A DNA stretch of 48,548 bases from Anaerolineaceae bacterium UBA4775. GTDB taxonomy: Bacteria > Chloroflexota > Anaerolineae > Anaerolineales > Anaerolineaceae. The stretch spans positions 1 through 48,548 of the forward strand of contig DHHJ01000028.1 of NCBI GenBank assembly GCA_002403205.1, written 5' to 3'. Shown one piece after another: positions 1 to 7,760 of this stretch (position 1 is its first letter; the number at the start of each line of letters is the position of its first letter). The translations under genes were made by a program, and so were the position numbers. Below the pieces are notes generated by a model that was not told where the DNA came from, did not search any database, and saw nothing but the letters and a program-made list of their open reading frames with translations.

Positions 1-38
1 TGAAAGGGCCACGTCCTGGTCCCCTAGACGATGGGGGC
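1..38 (-). tRNA. tRNA-Glu (UUC), 5' part, cut by window edge
   Basis: Read on the minus strand, positions 38 to 1 give a typical tRNA-Glu 5' half: acceptor strand GCCCCCA, U8, a D-arm containing GTCTAG..GGACC, and an anticodon loop running CTTTCA with anticodon TTC at positions 4-2. The anticodon 3' stem, T-arm and 3' end lie beyond the window. The sequence match to bacterial tRNA-Glu is from memory of the family, not a covariance search. Confidence 0.85.
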
Positions 39-133
39 GCTTGATTAAGCGAATGAAATTCTACCATTCCTTCCACAGGCGGTCAAGAATGAGTTTTTGT
101 GTGTTCCAGGCCTATGTGTGCCCCCTTCCACCC

Positions 134-805
134 TCACTCACTCAGCGGTTCGATAACCTCAGGCCGGTCGTTCTCCGGCGAATTGACTGCCCGAGAAACG
201 GGAAAGCACTTCATCTCCTCGGCCGGGTAAGGCGTCAGCAAAGCAAGCAACGCAGATGGATCAGCGTCTGGTGCCAGCCAATCCCAGCGTGCCCCCTCGC
301 CCAGCATAACCGGCATGCGGTTATGATAGTCGCGCACCAGGTCATTGGGCTCGCAGGTTAAGATGGTGCAAGTATGTAATTCGTCGCCCTCAGGAAAGGT
401 CTTATGCTCATACAAGCCAGCAAATGTGAACGGGTGGTCGTTCTTCAACTTGAACAGGTAGGGTGTCTTTGGACCGCCCTTTTCAGCAGCATGCCACTCA
501 TAGAAACCATCAGCCAGGATCAGGCAGCGGCGAGATTTGAAAGCCGCCTTAAAGGAGGGCTTTTCGTGCACTGTCTCCGAGCGAGCATTGATCATGCGAT
601 TTCCAATCTGAATATCATCCGCCCAAAAGGGCACCAGTCCCCACCGATACAGCTCAACCGACCGGGTGTCCGCATCTTTGACGATCGGGATCGGCTGGCT
701 GGGTGCGATATTGTAACGCGGCTGGACGAGGTGCACAAATGGCCCCAGATTGAGCAATGTTTGTAGCTCTCCGGGGTCAAGCGTTAAAGTAAACCTTCCG
801 CACAT
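134..805 (-). CDS. yedK: SRAP-family protein (YedK/HMCES), abasic-site DNA-protein crosslinker
   Basis: This 223-residue protein belongs to the SRAP (SOS response-associated peptidase) family. Members form a stable thiazolidine crosslink between Cys2 and abasic sites in single-stranded DNA, shielding them from breakage. The sequence starts MCGR, leaving Cys2 as the new N-terminus after Met removal. It also has the other hallmark positions: Asn73 in NARSE, Glu103 in GFYEW and His161 in YHNRMP. Length is normal for the family. The start is set by a strong AGGAGG seven bases upstream. An extended -10 (TGTTAGAAT, 849-857 on the minus strand) lies about 45 bases upstream of the start. It is divergent from the radical SAM repair gene, which fits a DNA-damage neighbourhood, but I see no LexA-like box on this side. 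Confidence 0.93.
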   Translation of the reverse strand: MCGRFTLTLDPGELQTLLNLGPFVHLVQPRYNIAPSQPIPIVKDADTRSVELYRWGLVPFWADDIQIGNRMINARSETVHEKPSFKAAFKSRRCLILADGFYEWHAAEKGGPKTPYLFKLKNDHPFTFAGLYEHKTFPEGDELHTCTILTCEPNDLVRDYHNRMPVMLGEGARWDWLAPDADPSALLALLTPYPAEEMKCFPVSRAVNSPENDRPEVIEPLSE

Positions 806-982
806 AAGTCCTCCTGTTGTAAATCAGATCAACATCGCGTTAAAACTGATTCTAACATAACTGCCCTTGTTACCGTAAACTGGGCTTTATAGATTAATGG
901 TTAGCAACACATTGTTTCCAAAATTGACCAGGTAAGCATTCACACTTAAAAGCATTGAAATCCATCCAAAGCCGATTGGCTC

Positions 983-1011
983 TTGAAAATCTAAAACATT
1001 TGTTCTATACT
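983..1011 (+). promoter_or_regulatory. Sigma70-type promoter with embedded LexA-like box, leaderless start
   Basis: TTGAAA at 983-988 and TATACT at 1006-1011 are separated by exactly 17 bases. The spacer holds TAAAAC-ATTT-GTTCTA (992-1007), one mismatch from the palindrome TAGAAC-N4-GTTCTA and containing the GAAC/GTTC half-sites of Bacillus/Actinobacteria-type LexA operators. The -10 ends six bases before the ATG at 1018, so transcription should begin on or next to the A of the start codon, giving a leaderless message. Same geometry as 6378-6406. SOS control is inferred. Confidence 0.7.
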
Positions 1012-1017
1012 GAAAGC

Positions 1018-2181
1018 ATGGATGCCCTCGAGAAGATCAAGCTGACATCGCTCAATGCGCCTTTTGAAGCCGCCGAAGATGCAGGACGTTTACAGAACTG
1101 CGCCGCCACCCCCATCGAGCTGGACCAGCTCAAAGCACGTTTCCCGGTCACCCGCGCACATCTCCCAAACGGTCAGACCATCCCGCTCCTCAAAACCATG
1201 CAGACCTCGTTGTGCGAGCGTGACTGCTACTACTGCTGTTTTCGCGCTGGCAGGGACACGCCCCGCGCCAACCTGACGCCGGATGAGCTGGCGTCGGCAG
1301 TTGTCAGGCTCACCCGGGCAGGGGTCGCGAAGGGTTTGTTCCTCAGCTCAGGTTTGGCAGGCAATGGTGTGCGCGCCCAGGACAAGCTGATCGCCACAGC
1401 GGAAATCCTGCGGGGCAAATATCACTACCGTGAATACATTCACCTGAAAATCATGCCCGGCGCCGAAAAAGCCCAGGTTTTTCGTGCTATGCAATTGGCT
1501 GACCGGGTCTCCATCAACCTGGAAGGGCCCAATGAAGCCAGTTTATCCAGGCTGGCACCACATAAATCCTTCTTCACTGAGCTTCTGCAACCTCTCAAAA
1601 TGATCGAGGATATCCGCAGGTCAGAACCACCCCATTTGGCCTGGAATGGCACCTGGCCTTCAAGCTGTACCCAATTTGTGGTCGGGGCTGTCGGTGAAAC
1701 CGACCTCGACCTGCTGCAAACCACCGCCCAACTGCGCGATCGTTTCAGGATCGCACGCGCCTATTATTCCAACTTTTCACCGGTGAGCCAAACACCCTTT
1801 GAAAACCTGCCCCCGGCCAACCCCTGGCGTCAGCACCGGCTTTACCAGGCATTTTTCCTGCTGCGCAACTACGCATTTGATTTCGAAGACCTCCCGTTCA
1901 GCCTGCAAGGCAACCTGAGCCTGGAGAAAGACCCCAAGCTTCTTTGGGCAGAAAGCCACTTAACCCACGCCCCGGTCGAGGTCAATACTGCTGACTATAC
2001 GCAGCTAATGAGAGTCCCGGGCATCGGTGCGGTCAGCGCACACAAAATCATCTCTGCCCGTAAATATGGTAAGATTCAAGATGTTCGCCTGCTGGCCAAA
2101 ATGGGTATCCCATCTACCCGAGCAGCTCCATTCATATTGCTTGATGGCCGCCGGCCTCCCTATCAACCAGAATTGTTTTAA
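1018..2181 (+). CDS. Radical SAM protein with C-terminal helix-hairpin-helix, putative DNA modification/repair
   Basis: A 387-residue protein of the COG4277 type, annotated in other genomes as a putative DNA modification/repair radical SAM protein; no reaction is established. Cys66, Cys70 and Cys73 form the CxxxCxxC site for the [4Fe-4S] cluster that cleaves S-adenosylmethionine. A helix-hairpin-helix with PGIG (334-337) near residues 325-350 would bind DNA non-specifically. The last five residues are QPELF, resembling beta-clamp-binding pentapeptides (QxxLF). An in-frame ATG at 955 exists, but it lies upstream of the promoter, whose -35 and -10 elements fall at 983-1011, so 1018 is the start and matches family N-termini. 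In other genomes the family often sits beside a UDG-like partner. Here the next gene is DUF6504-like and overlaps by one base. Confidence 0.88.
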   Translation: MDALEKIKLTSLNAPFEAAEDAGRLQNCAATPIELDQLKARFPVTRAHLPNGQTIPLLKTMQTSLCERDCYYCCFRAGRDTPRANLTPDELASAVVRLTRAGVAKGLFLSSGLAGNGVRAQDKLIATAEILRGKYHYREYIHLKIMPGAEKAQVFRAMQLADRVSINLEGPNEASLSRLAPHKSFFTELLQPLKMIEDIRRSEPPHLAWNGTWPSSCTQFVVGAVGETDLDLLQTTAQLRDRFRIARAYYSNFSPVSQTPFENLPPANPWRQHRLYQAFFLLRNYAFDFEDLPFSLQGNLSLEKDPKLLWAESHLTHAPVEVNTADYTQLMRVPGIGAVSAHKIISARKYGKIQDVRLLAKMGIPSTRAAPFILLDGRRPPYQPELF

Positions 2182-2558
2182 TGGCATCCACCAAACGGAC
2201 CGTTTCGAAATTTATCGCCGAGCCTGTGACCGTCCACTTCTCATCACCTCCTGCCTTTTCAAAAAAGCCCCCTTGCCCCGATCGGTTCACCTGGCTCGAG
2301 GAGGAATTCATCATCACCGCATGCCTGTCTGAATGGTTCGATTTTGCGCGCCGGGGCCGGATGGCGAGGAATATGCAGCCTCAACACGCCCGCGTGGCCA
2401 CAAATCGGGGCTCTTGGGGTGTGGGCAGGTTTTATTTTGATGTCCGCACCCAGGGCGGACGGTTTTTTCGCCTTTACTATGACCGTGCCCCAACCGACGC
2501 AGTTGACCGAGCAGGAAAATGGGTCTTGATGGCGGAATTAGCTGAAATCGAGGAATAA
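2181..2558 (+). CDS. DUF6504-like small protein
   Basis: A 125-residue soluble protein without signal peptide or membrane segment. The pattern of an N-terminal beta hairpin, a central Trp/Phe-rich stretch (residues 38-62, FTWLEEE and SEWFDFARRGR) and a C-terminal FRLYYDR strand resembles DUF6504 proteins. These are often encoded near mutagenic polymerase genes in Actinobacteria; that family placement is from memory and moderately sure. Its ATG shares one base with the TAA of the radical SAM gene, so translation is probably coupled and the two share the LexA-like promoter at 983-1011. Function unknown; a role in DNA damage tolerance is a guess from context. Confidence 0.65.
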   Translation: MASTKRTVSKFIAEPVTVHFSSPPAFSKKPPCPDRFTWLEEEFIITACLSEWFDFARRGRMARNMQPQHARVATNRGSWGVGRFYFDVRTQGGRFFRLYYDRAPTDAVDRAGKWVLMAELAEIEE

Positions 2559-2559
2559 C

Positions 2560-4221
2560 ATGGCAAAATTCAACACACTTCTCCTTCGCTTAGCCCTTGT
2601 GCTTGCCATCGTAGCGATCTTTACAGGTTCTGCAATCCAACCTGGCGTTCGACAGGCCTATGGGCAGCAGCCCTATCAATATACCTTTCCCGTGTTCTTC
2701 AACCAGGCTGCATCTAGCACATCCAGCGCATCCACCAGTTACTACGTCACCACCCTCAACACCGGGCTTCTGTACAGCCTTGGCTGTGAACTCGGCACCC
2801 GTGATAAAAACACCCCCGGTGCCCAGGATAGTGTAGCGGTGCTGGCTTTTGGCTACCCGCGTTGCTTTGCTGGTGGCGGGTACGGCGCAAATTTGTTTGG
2901 GTTTGGCCCAGCCTCAACGGGAAACATCCGCACAGCGGTTGAATATTTCGCGCGGGGTTATTATGCCTGCTCTGACACCGACCGCTTTTCAAACCTCGTC
3001 ATAGGGGTGGGGACCAGCAATTATCAAGGCTCAAACGATGTGTGCAATACCCAAGCAAAAGCCACCGACCACGGCAAAGCCTGGTCAGGCATGGTGCGAG
3101 ACCTCAACCAATGGGCGCTCAACCAGGGGATCCTGCACCAGGTCCAGTTTTATGGCGCTAACGACATTGAGCTGGACTGGAACACCCCGGCGTGGAGCCG
3201 TGCCTGGGTCACAGGGTTTGAACAGGTCAGCGGCAATTTTATGCTCCATTTCGGTGATGCGGCCGGCTGCCCCTACGAAGCATACCCCCATTGGTCCTGC
3301 GGTACAGCAAACTATCCCGGGTGGACCCCCGAGGATGTGTGGTATGTGTCCTACGGCGCGCCCTCTGCCCTGCCCCTGCCGCTGATCTACCTGACCAACG
3401 GCGTCCATGCCAAACAGTGGGCCTATCTCAGCCGGTACAGTGTGATTAATCACGGCTTTCGCATGGATTTCACCGGTGTCTTCACCCAATGGGCCGCCTG
3501 CCAGCAGAATGGCAATTGCCGCTCGACTGATAACACCCCCCAAGCGGCCTACCAGCAACTGACCTACGAATTATCCAAATGGCCAACCACAGCACAGTAC
3601 CTGCGCTGGCAAACAGATATCCGGCAGATCAAGCAAAGCGGGGTCGGCGGTGCCCTTAAGTCCCAGGATGAACTGCAAGACGTCGAGCAACCCCATCCCA
3701 CCGCCGAACGGGCAGCCGATTTGGGTTTGATTCTCCACACAGCAGATCTAAGCCCAGAAATGCGCACCAGCCTGGAATCCAAACAGCGCACATTTCAATA
3801 CCTCGCAGAAATGGTCGCCCTATCGAGGGCCAATCCTGCTGAAAAGGATGAGCCGCTCCTGATCTCACCCGCCCCCAGCCTGCGTGCTGAATTCGAGAGC
3901 GGGCTGATCGAAAACGGCGAGATGCCGGGCATCCCCTACGGCGCCAGGATCACGACGGTCTGGCAGTCTGTGGTGGAGGATGGGTATTTGCAGGTGGGTG
4001 CGGGCACATCTGCAGACGACCCACAGCGCGGCGCGCTGTACGTGTTGCTTTCGTCTGCCGACACGACTCCCATCAAGTCAACACAGATCATGGCACCTGA
4101 AAACTGCGGACCGCTGACCATAACAGGTCAGGACGGCCACCTGCTTAAGATCCAGTCTGCCAATGGTTGCGGGCTGTACCTCGATCTGCTCTCCTGGGAT
4201 TTACTTACCGAGCCTAATTAA
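2560..4221 (+). CDS. Secreted protein of unknown function, possible TIM-barrel hydrolase fold
   Basis: A 553-residue exported protein with a clear signal peptide: positive MAKFNTLLLR, a hydrophobic core to about residue 25, and an Ala/Gly-rich cleavage region near 35. The mature N-terminal two thirds (40-330) is rich in Trp, Tyr, Gly and Cys and reads as alternating strands and helices. It includes an acidic segment (NDIELDWNTP) that could be a catalytic strand end of a glycoside-hydrolase-like barrel. The rest (350-553) is more polar. I do not recognise the family. The ATG follows the upstream stop after a single base, with GAGGAA as ribosome site, so it sits at the end of the radical SAM operon although its extracellular role is hard to link to DNA repair. 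Confidence 0.7.
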   Translation: MAKFNTLLLRLALVLAIVAIFTGSAIQPGVRQAYGQQPYQYTFPVFFNQAASSTSSASTSYYVTTLNTGLLYSLGCELGTRDKNTPGAQDSVAVLAFGYPRCFAGGGYGANLFGFGPASTGNIRTAVEYFARGYYACSDTDRFSNLVIGVGTSNYQGSNDVCNTQAKATDHGKAWSGMVRDLNQWALNQGILHQVQFYGANDIELDWNTPAWSRAWVTGFEQVSGNFMLHFGDAAGCPYEAYPHWSCGTANYPGWTPEDVWYVSYGAPSALPLPLIYLTNGVHAKQWAYLSRYSVINHGFRMDFTGVFTQWAACQQNGNCRSTDNTPQAAYQQLTYELSKWPTTAQYLRWQTDIRQIKQSGVGGALKSQDELQDVEQPHPTAERAADLGLILHTADLSPEMRTSLESKQRTFQYLAEMVALSRANPAEKDEPLLISPAPSLRAEFESGLIENGEMPGIPYGARITTVWQSVVEDGYLQVGAGTSADDPQRGALYVLLSSADTTPIKSTQIMAPENCGPLTITGQDGHLLKIQSANGCGLYLDLLSWDLLTEPN

Positions 4222-4245
4222 ATAAAAAAAGCGCACTCTGCGCCT
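4221..4245 (-). terminator. Intrinsic terminator downstream of the rel gene
   Basis: On the minus strand a short GC-rich hairpin, GCGCA-gag-TGCGC (4243-4231), is followed by seven T residues and then ATT. It lies 12 bases past the stop of the 4257-6113 gene. On the plus strand the same hairpin follows the 2560-4221 gene but without a good T run. Confidence 0.75.
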
Positions 4246-4256
4246 GAAATAGAGAC

Positions 4257-6113
4257 TTACACAATTTCAACATTGGTAAGTTTAATTTTACAGGTCAAGA
4301 AAGCCTGCAACAGCTCGTGTTTCTTTTCCTCCTCCAGACCTTCGATCACCCAGCGCAAGGTGAAAGACCCATCCTGGAAGGTGTTATTGACCGTGCGCAG
4401 GATATTGCCACCATAGCGAGACACCAACCCCGCCAAATACGCCAGCACGCCGGGCTTATTGGTGTTGCTCGGGCCGATGATATTGATCGTTGTCCATCCC
4501 AGTACAGCACGGGAGATACCGGCTTCTTCGAGGGCTTCTTCGACATCAGCTTCCAGGATCGCGCCGCCGCCCAAGGCTGAATAGATGTCATCCAGGCTGG
4601 CTGCCGCCAGAATGCTCAATAAATTCTCAAATTTGACCCGTTCCTGGATCATCACATCTTCCAGATCTACAATGCCCCGCTTAACCAGCAAAGGCTTTAG
4701 TTTTTTCCGACCCTCAAATGCTGCCTGTTTCAACGCGCCTGTCACCAGCACAGAACGCAACTGACGTGCCGTGGTGATGTTACAGAATTCAAGCCAATCC
4801 TCACTCGGAACCATGCGCGCTCCCTGGGTGATCACCTCCACCACGTCGCCGGGGTTCACAGGGGCATTCAACGCCCGGGTTTCCCCGTTCACCTCCACAT
4901 GGTTGATCTTGTCCAACAGGAAATCCTGGATCGACGCCACGGCATCCAAAACCGTTGATCCATCCGGCAGGAAGCGCGTCCCGCCGGTGGGCGTGAAAAT
5001 TTGCACTGGTTTATATTGGGTGATCAGCTTGCCTTTCTGCAGGGCATACACCACCCCCCACAGGTTTTCGCCCTCCATCTCCTCAGTGGCAATGGCCACC
5101 TCAACAGACCCACGGTCTGGGAACCAGGCCGTTACCTGCAACGCTTGGTAGCCATGCTGAGGGCTGGCAATGTAATCGTCAAAGCGGCCATGCTCGAGAT
5201 TGCGGTTGAACATGCGATTGACCCGTGACAAAAGCTGGTAACAAGCTGGGGTGTTGGCATCTTCGACCAGCATGCGAAAGCTGACCACATCATTCACATC
5301 AGAAAAATCATTCAATGACGTGCGCCGGTCCCGTGCCATGCGGCGCAGCTTTTGCCACGCCTGCCAGTAGCCATTGACGATAATCCGCACCTGCCCGTTG
5401 ACCCCTTCCTCTTCCATCACATCCCGCAACTGGGTCAGCATGCCGTTGATAAAGTCCAATTCCAGGCGGGGGTCGCTGTCGATTTCACCCCTGACAAAAT
5501 TGTATGCCTCCGGCTCAGCAAAGGGAAAGGCCATATCTTCGAGCCAGCGCCGCCAGCGATAACAATTCAAGATACCTGCCAGCTTCCCATAAGCGCGGAT
5601 CGCCTCACTGGCTTTCTGGTGCTGCTTTTGGGGCGACATGTGCTCCAAAGTCATGATGTTGTGGCTTTTGTCCGCCAGCTTGATAAGAAAAACCCCCGGA
5701 TCGCGAAATCTAGCAATTTTCCGGAGGGTTTCAAGTTCACGGGATCGGCCGTCTCGAGGGTTGCTCATCTTCGTGACGCCATCCACCAGGTAAGCTACAT
5801 GCTTTCCGAGCAAACCAGGAAAATAATCCTGGATCTGGCCCAGGCTGCCGTCCTGGTCTTCGACCGCGTCGTGCAGCAACGCCGCAATCGTCCAGGCTTC
5901 GTTCTGCACCAAGCGGTCGATGAATTCGGCTATCCAGGCACAATGGGTTTCGAAATAAGGCTCCCCACTCAGGCGCAACTGGCCCTTGTGGAGGCGCTTG
6001 CCCAGCTCGTAAGCCCGGGCAATTTCAGGCGTGCGCGGTTGAAAATCCCCTGAGAAATGGAATTCATCCAAAATTTGTGGGCGAATCTCATGTACAAACT
6101 CTACATCAACCAT
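4257..6113 (-). CDS. rel: RelA/SpoT-family (p)ppGpp synthetase/hydrolase
   Basis: A 618-residue long RSH protein, shorter than the usual 700-750. Domain order is HD hydrolase (about 45-200), synthetase (about 235-360), TGS (about 370-440) and ACT (about 545-618). The hydrolase site is intact: His57, His81-Asp82, Glu85-Asp86 and the LADKSHN segment near 150, so ppGpp breakdown is expected. The synthetase keeps the metal-binding Asp (DVNDVVSFR) and the catalytic Glu (VEVAIAT). However, the ATP-binding loop is degenerate and the usual YQSLHT reads YQALQV, so synthesis is uncertain. It would act in the cytosol in the stringent response. It is a single gene, with a terminator downstream and a weak GGGATG ribosome site. 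Confidence 0.9.
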   Translation of the reverse strand: MVDVEFVHEIRPQILDEFHFSGDFQPRTPEIARAYELGKRLHKGQLRLSGEPYFETHCAWIAEFIDRLVQNEAWTIAALLHDAVEDQDGSLGQIQDYFPGLLGKHVAYLVDGVTKMSNPRDGRSRELETLRKIARFRDPGVFLIKLADKSHNIMTLEHMSPQKQHQKASEAIRAYGKLAGILNCYRWRRWLEDMAFPFAEPEAYNFVRGEIDSDPRLELDFINGMLTQLRDVMEEEGVNGQVRIIVNGYWQAWQKLRRMARDRRTSLNDFSDVNDVVSFRMLVEDANTPACYQLLSRVNRMFNRNLEHGRFDDYIASPQHGYQALQVTAWFPDRGSVEVAIATEEMEGENLWGVVYALQKGKLITQYKPVQIFTPTGGTRFLPDGSTVLDAVASIQDFLLDKINHVEVNGETRALNAPVNPGDVVEVITQGARMVPSEDWLEFCNITTARQLRSVLVTGALKQAAFEGRKKLKPLLVKRGIVDLEDVMIQERVKFENLLSILAAASLDDIYSALGGGAILEADVEEALEEAGISRAVLGWTTINIIGPSNTNKPGVLAYLAGLVSRYGGNILRTVNNTFQDGSFTLRWVIEGLEEEKKHELLQAFLTCKIKLTNVEIV

Positions 6114-6377
6114 AACAACATCCCAACGATCACAACCTGGGCTGCACCTCAGTGATTAACAATGGTTACTAGGGGTCCTCGGGGCTCAAATCCCGGTTTT
6201 TCTATCGGCGTGTGGGTAACCGGGTCCCGGATGGATGCCCAGAAAGATCAATCTGCGCTATAGGCACAAATTATATCCGTTTTTCAGCAATTAATCCAAC
6301 CCAATCTTCGTCCACGGTGCCCTGGCAGCCAAAACCACCCAACCCCGGACCACACCTCCTTGCAAGGTTTCTCGTCC

Positions 6378-6406
6378 TTGAAATAGAACAAATTTTCTAT
6401 TATAAT
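6378..6406 (+). promoter_or_regulatory. Strong sigma70-type promoter with LexA-like box, leaderless start
   Basis: TTGAAA (6378-6383) and TATAAT (6401-6406) are 17 bases apart. The spacer contains TAGAAC-AAAT-TTTCTA (6384-6399), one mismatch from TAGAAC-N4-GTTCTA. The -10 ends six bases before the ATG at 6413 and there is no Shine-Dalgarno sequence, so the message should be leaderless. The 264 bases between the rel start and this promoter show no gene or strong structure. Confidence 0.8.
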
Positions 6407-6412
6407 TAAGCC

Positions 6413-6817
6413 ATGTCATGGATCACACAGCTCTGGCACGGGCTTAACCCCGCCAAACCCTCCCGTTTGCTGCTCCTGGAGTTGGATTCCCTCCACGCGG
6501 CTTACCTGGAACGGATCGCAGCCACGGCGGGTGTCTCGCGCCAGCAAATCGCCCAGGACCTGCTGAAGAATGCCCTGGTAGACCGCCAGGTATCCGAGGT
6601 GCACCTGGCGCACTGGCGCGCGCTGACGCCCCGCCAGCAGCAGGTGGCCGCGCTGACCTGCCTGAACTTCACCAACCGGCAGATCGCCGTCCGGCTGGGC
6701 ATCTCACCCCAGACGGTCAAAGCCCACCTGCGCAACCTGCTGCACCGCTTCGAGTTGCACAGCAAAGCCGAACTGCGCCAGGCCCTCGAAGACTGGGACT
6801 TCAGCGAGTGGGTTTAG
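6413..6817 (+). CDS. Two-domain DNA-binding protein: ribbon-helix-helix-like N-terminus and LuxR-type HTH
   Basis: A 134-residue protein. Residues 17-55 read as a short beta strand (RLLLLEL) followed by two helices with AATAGVSRQQIAQDLL, the look of a ribbon-helix-helix motif. Residues 69-125 are a clear LuxR/GerE helix-turn-helix: LTPRQQQVAAL, the NRQIAVRLGISPQTVKAHLRNL recognition region split across two helices, then a C-terminal helix. There is no receiver or ligand domain. It is the first gene of the polymerase cassette, placed directly on the LexA-like promoter, so it may regulate the cassette or serve as a DNA-targeting component. An 8-bp inverted repeat (GGGTTAAC/GTTAACCC, 6817-6839) follows it. 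Regulator role is inferred. Confidence 0.8.
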   Translation: MSWITQLWHGLNPAKPSRLLLLELDSLHAAYLERIAATAGVSRQQIAQDLLKNALVDRQVSEVHLAHWRALTPRQQQVAALTCLNFTNRQIAVRLGISPQTVKAHLRNLLHRFELHSKAELRQALEDWDFSEWV

Positions 6818-6906
6818 GGTTAACCCCTCCGGTTAACCCGCATTTCACCCCCATTTAACCCCGATTCCCCATAGCGAAAGCAGCATGCCTGTCGTAAGAT
6901 GGGAGC

Positions 6907-7458
6907 ATGGACCGGCAAATTGTCACTTTTCCTGTGCCCCAAACGGGCAAAATCTCCCTGGTGGTCGCCCCTCGGGCGGTCGTAGGGAGCCTGATGTCCC
7001 TCCTGGCGACCCTGGCCCTGCGCGGGCAGGTGCTGGTGGTCGACGGGGGCAACTGCTTCGACGGCTACGCCCTGGCCCGTACCCTGCGGCTGCACACCCA
7101 CGAGGTCAACGCCGCGCTCAAACAGGTCTGGCTTTCACGGGCCTTCACCTGCTACCAGATGGTCGCCATGCTGGCAGAACTGCCTGTGGACGGCACGCCC
7201 GTGATCGTCCTCGACATGCTTTCGACCTTCCTGGATGAAAACGTCAGCCTCAGCAAACGTCTGCGCCTGCTGGATAGCAGCCTGAACCTGCTCAGGCGCA
7301 TCAGCCAGGGTGCCCCCGTCGCCGTGTGGGCGCGCACCCGCACAACCACCGCCACCGCTGAAGACCAGCAGCTCCTAGCGCCCTTGCTGGAGGTCGCACG
7401 CGACATCTGGGAACTGCAAGCGCCGGAAACGCCCACACACCAATTGCCCTTATTCTGA
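6907..7458 (+). CDS. RecA-like (ImuA-type?) protein without Walker A, C-terminal beta-clamp motif
   Basis: A 183-residue protein with a RecA-type core pattern. A hydrophobic strand at 16-21 leads into a loop where a P-loop would be, but it reads APRAVVGSL with no GK[ST]. A second strand, QVLVVDGGNCFD (41-52), and a Walker B-like VIVLDM (99-104) follow. The protein ends exactly in QLPLF (179-183), which fits the bacterial beta-clamp-binding consensus QL[SD]LF. By analogy with mycobacterial ImuA, a RecA-like partner of the DnaE2/ImuB mutasome, it may tether or recruit the cassette's polymerase. That is inference; sequence identity to ImuA is not evident by eye. Loss of the P-loop suggests a structural rather than ATP-driven role. 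Confidence 0.72.
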   Translation: MDRQIVTFPVPQTGKISLVVAPRAVVGSLMSLLATLALRGQVLVVDGGNCFDGYALARTLRLHTHEVNAALKQVWLSRAFTCYQMVAMLAELPVDGTPVIVLDMLSTFLDENVSLSKRLRLLDSSLNLLRRISQGAPVAVWARTRTTTATAEDQQLLAPLLEVARDIWELQAPETPTHQLPLF

Positions 7459-7496
7459 CCACGCCCAATTCACTTAACCGGATCAAGGAGAACCCC

Positions 7497-7760
7497 ATGG
7501 GACGCACACTCCCTTCAGCTACCCAACTCATGCTTCAGGAAGAGGCCGCCCTGGCCCGCTTCCGCCGCGCTTTGCGCAGGGGGGACCAGTTGATCTTTGA
7601 CGACCTGTTCACCTCGGCACAAAAGCACATCTCAGCGACAGCCTATGCAGCCCACGCCCTGCCTTTTGAAACCTTCCTGATGGCCATGCTCCTGGAGGAA
7701 CACAAGGAGGTGATGCGCCTGCGCAAGATCGTTGAGACGCTCGAGGCCATGCATGCCTGA
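7497..7760 (+). CDS. Small helical protein of the polymerase cassette, unknown function
   Basis: An 87-residue protein predicted to be mostly alpha-helical, with charged N- and C-terminal helices (LQEEAALARFRRALRRG; LLEEHKEVMRLRKIVETLE) and a central HISATAYAAHALPFETF segment. A good AAGGAG lies six bases before the ATG. Its last eight bases overlap the start of the polymerase gene (ATGCCTGA), so the two are probably translationally coupled and made in fixed ratio. No catalytic motif is visible; a polymerase accessory subunit is the simplest reading. Confidence 0.75.
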   Translation: MGRTLPSATQLMLQEEAALARFRRALRRGDQLIFDDLFTSAQKHISATAYAAHALPFETFLMAMLLEEHKEVMRLRKIVETLEAMHA

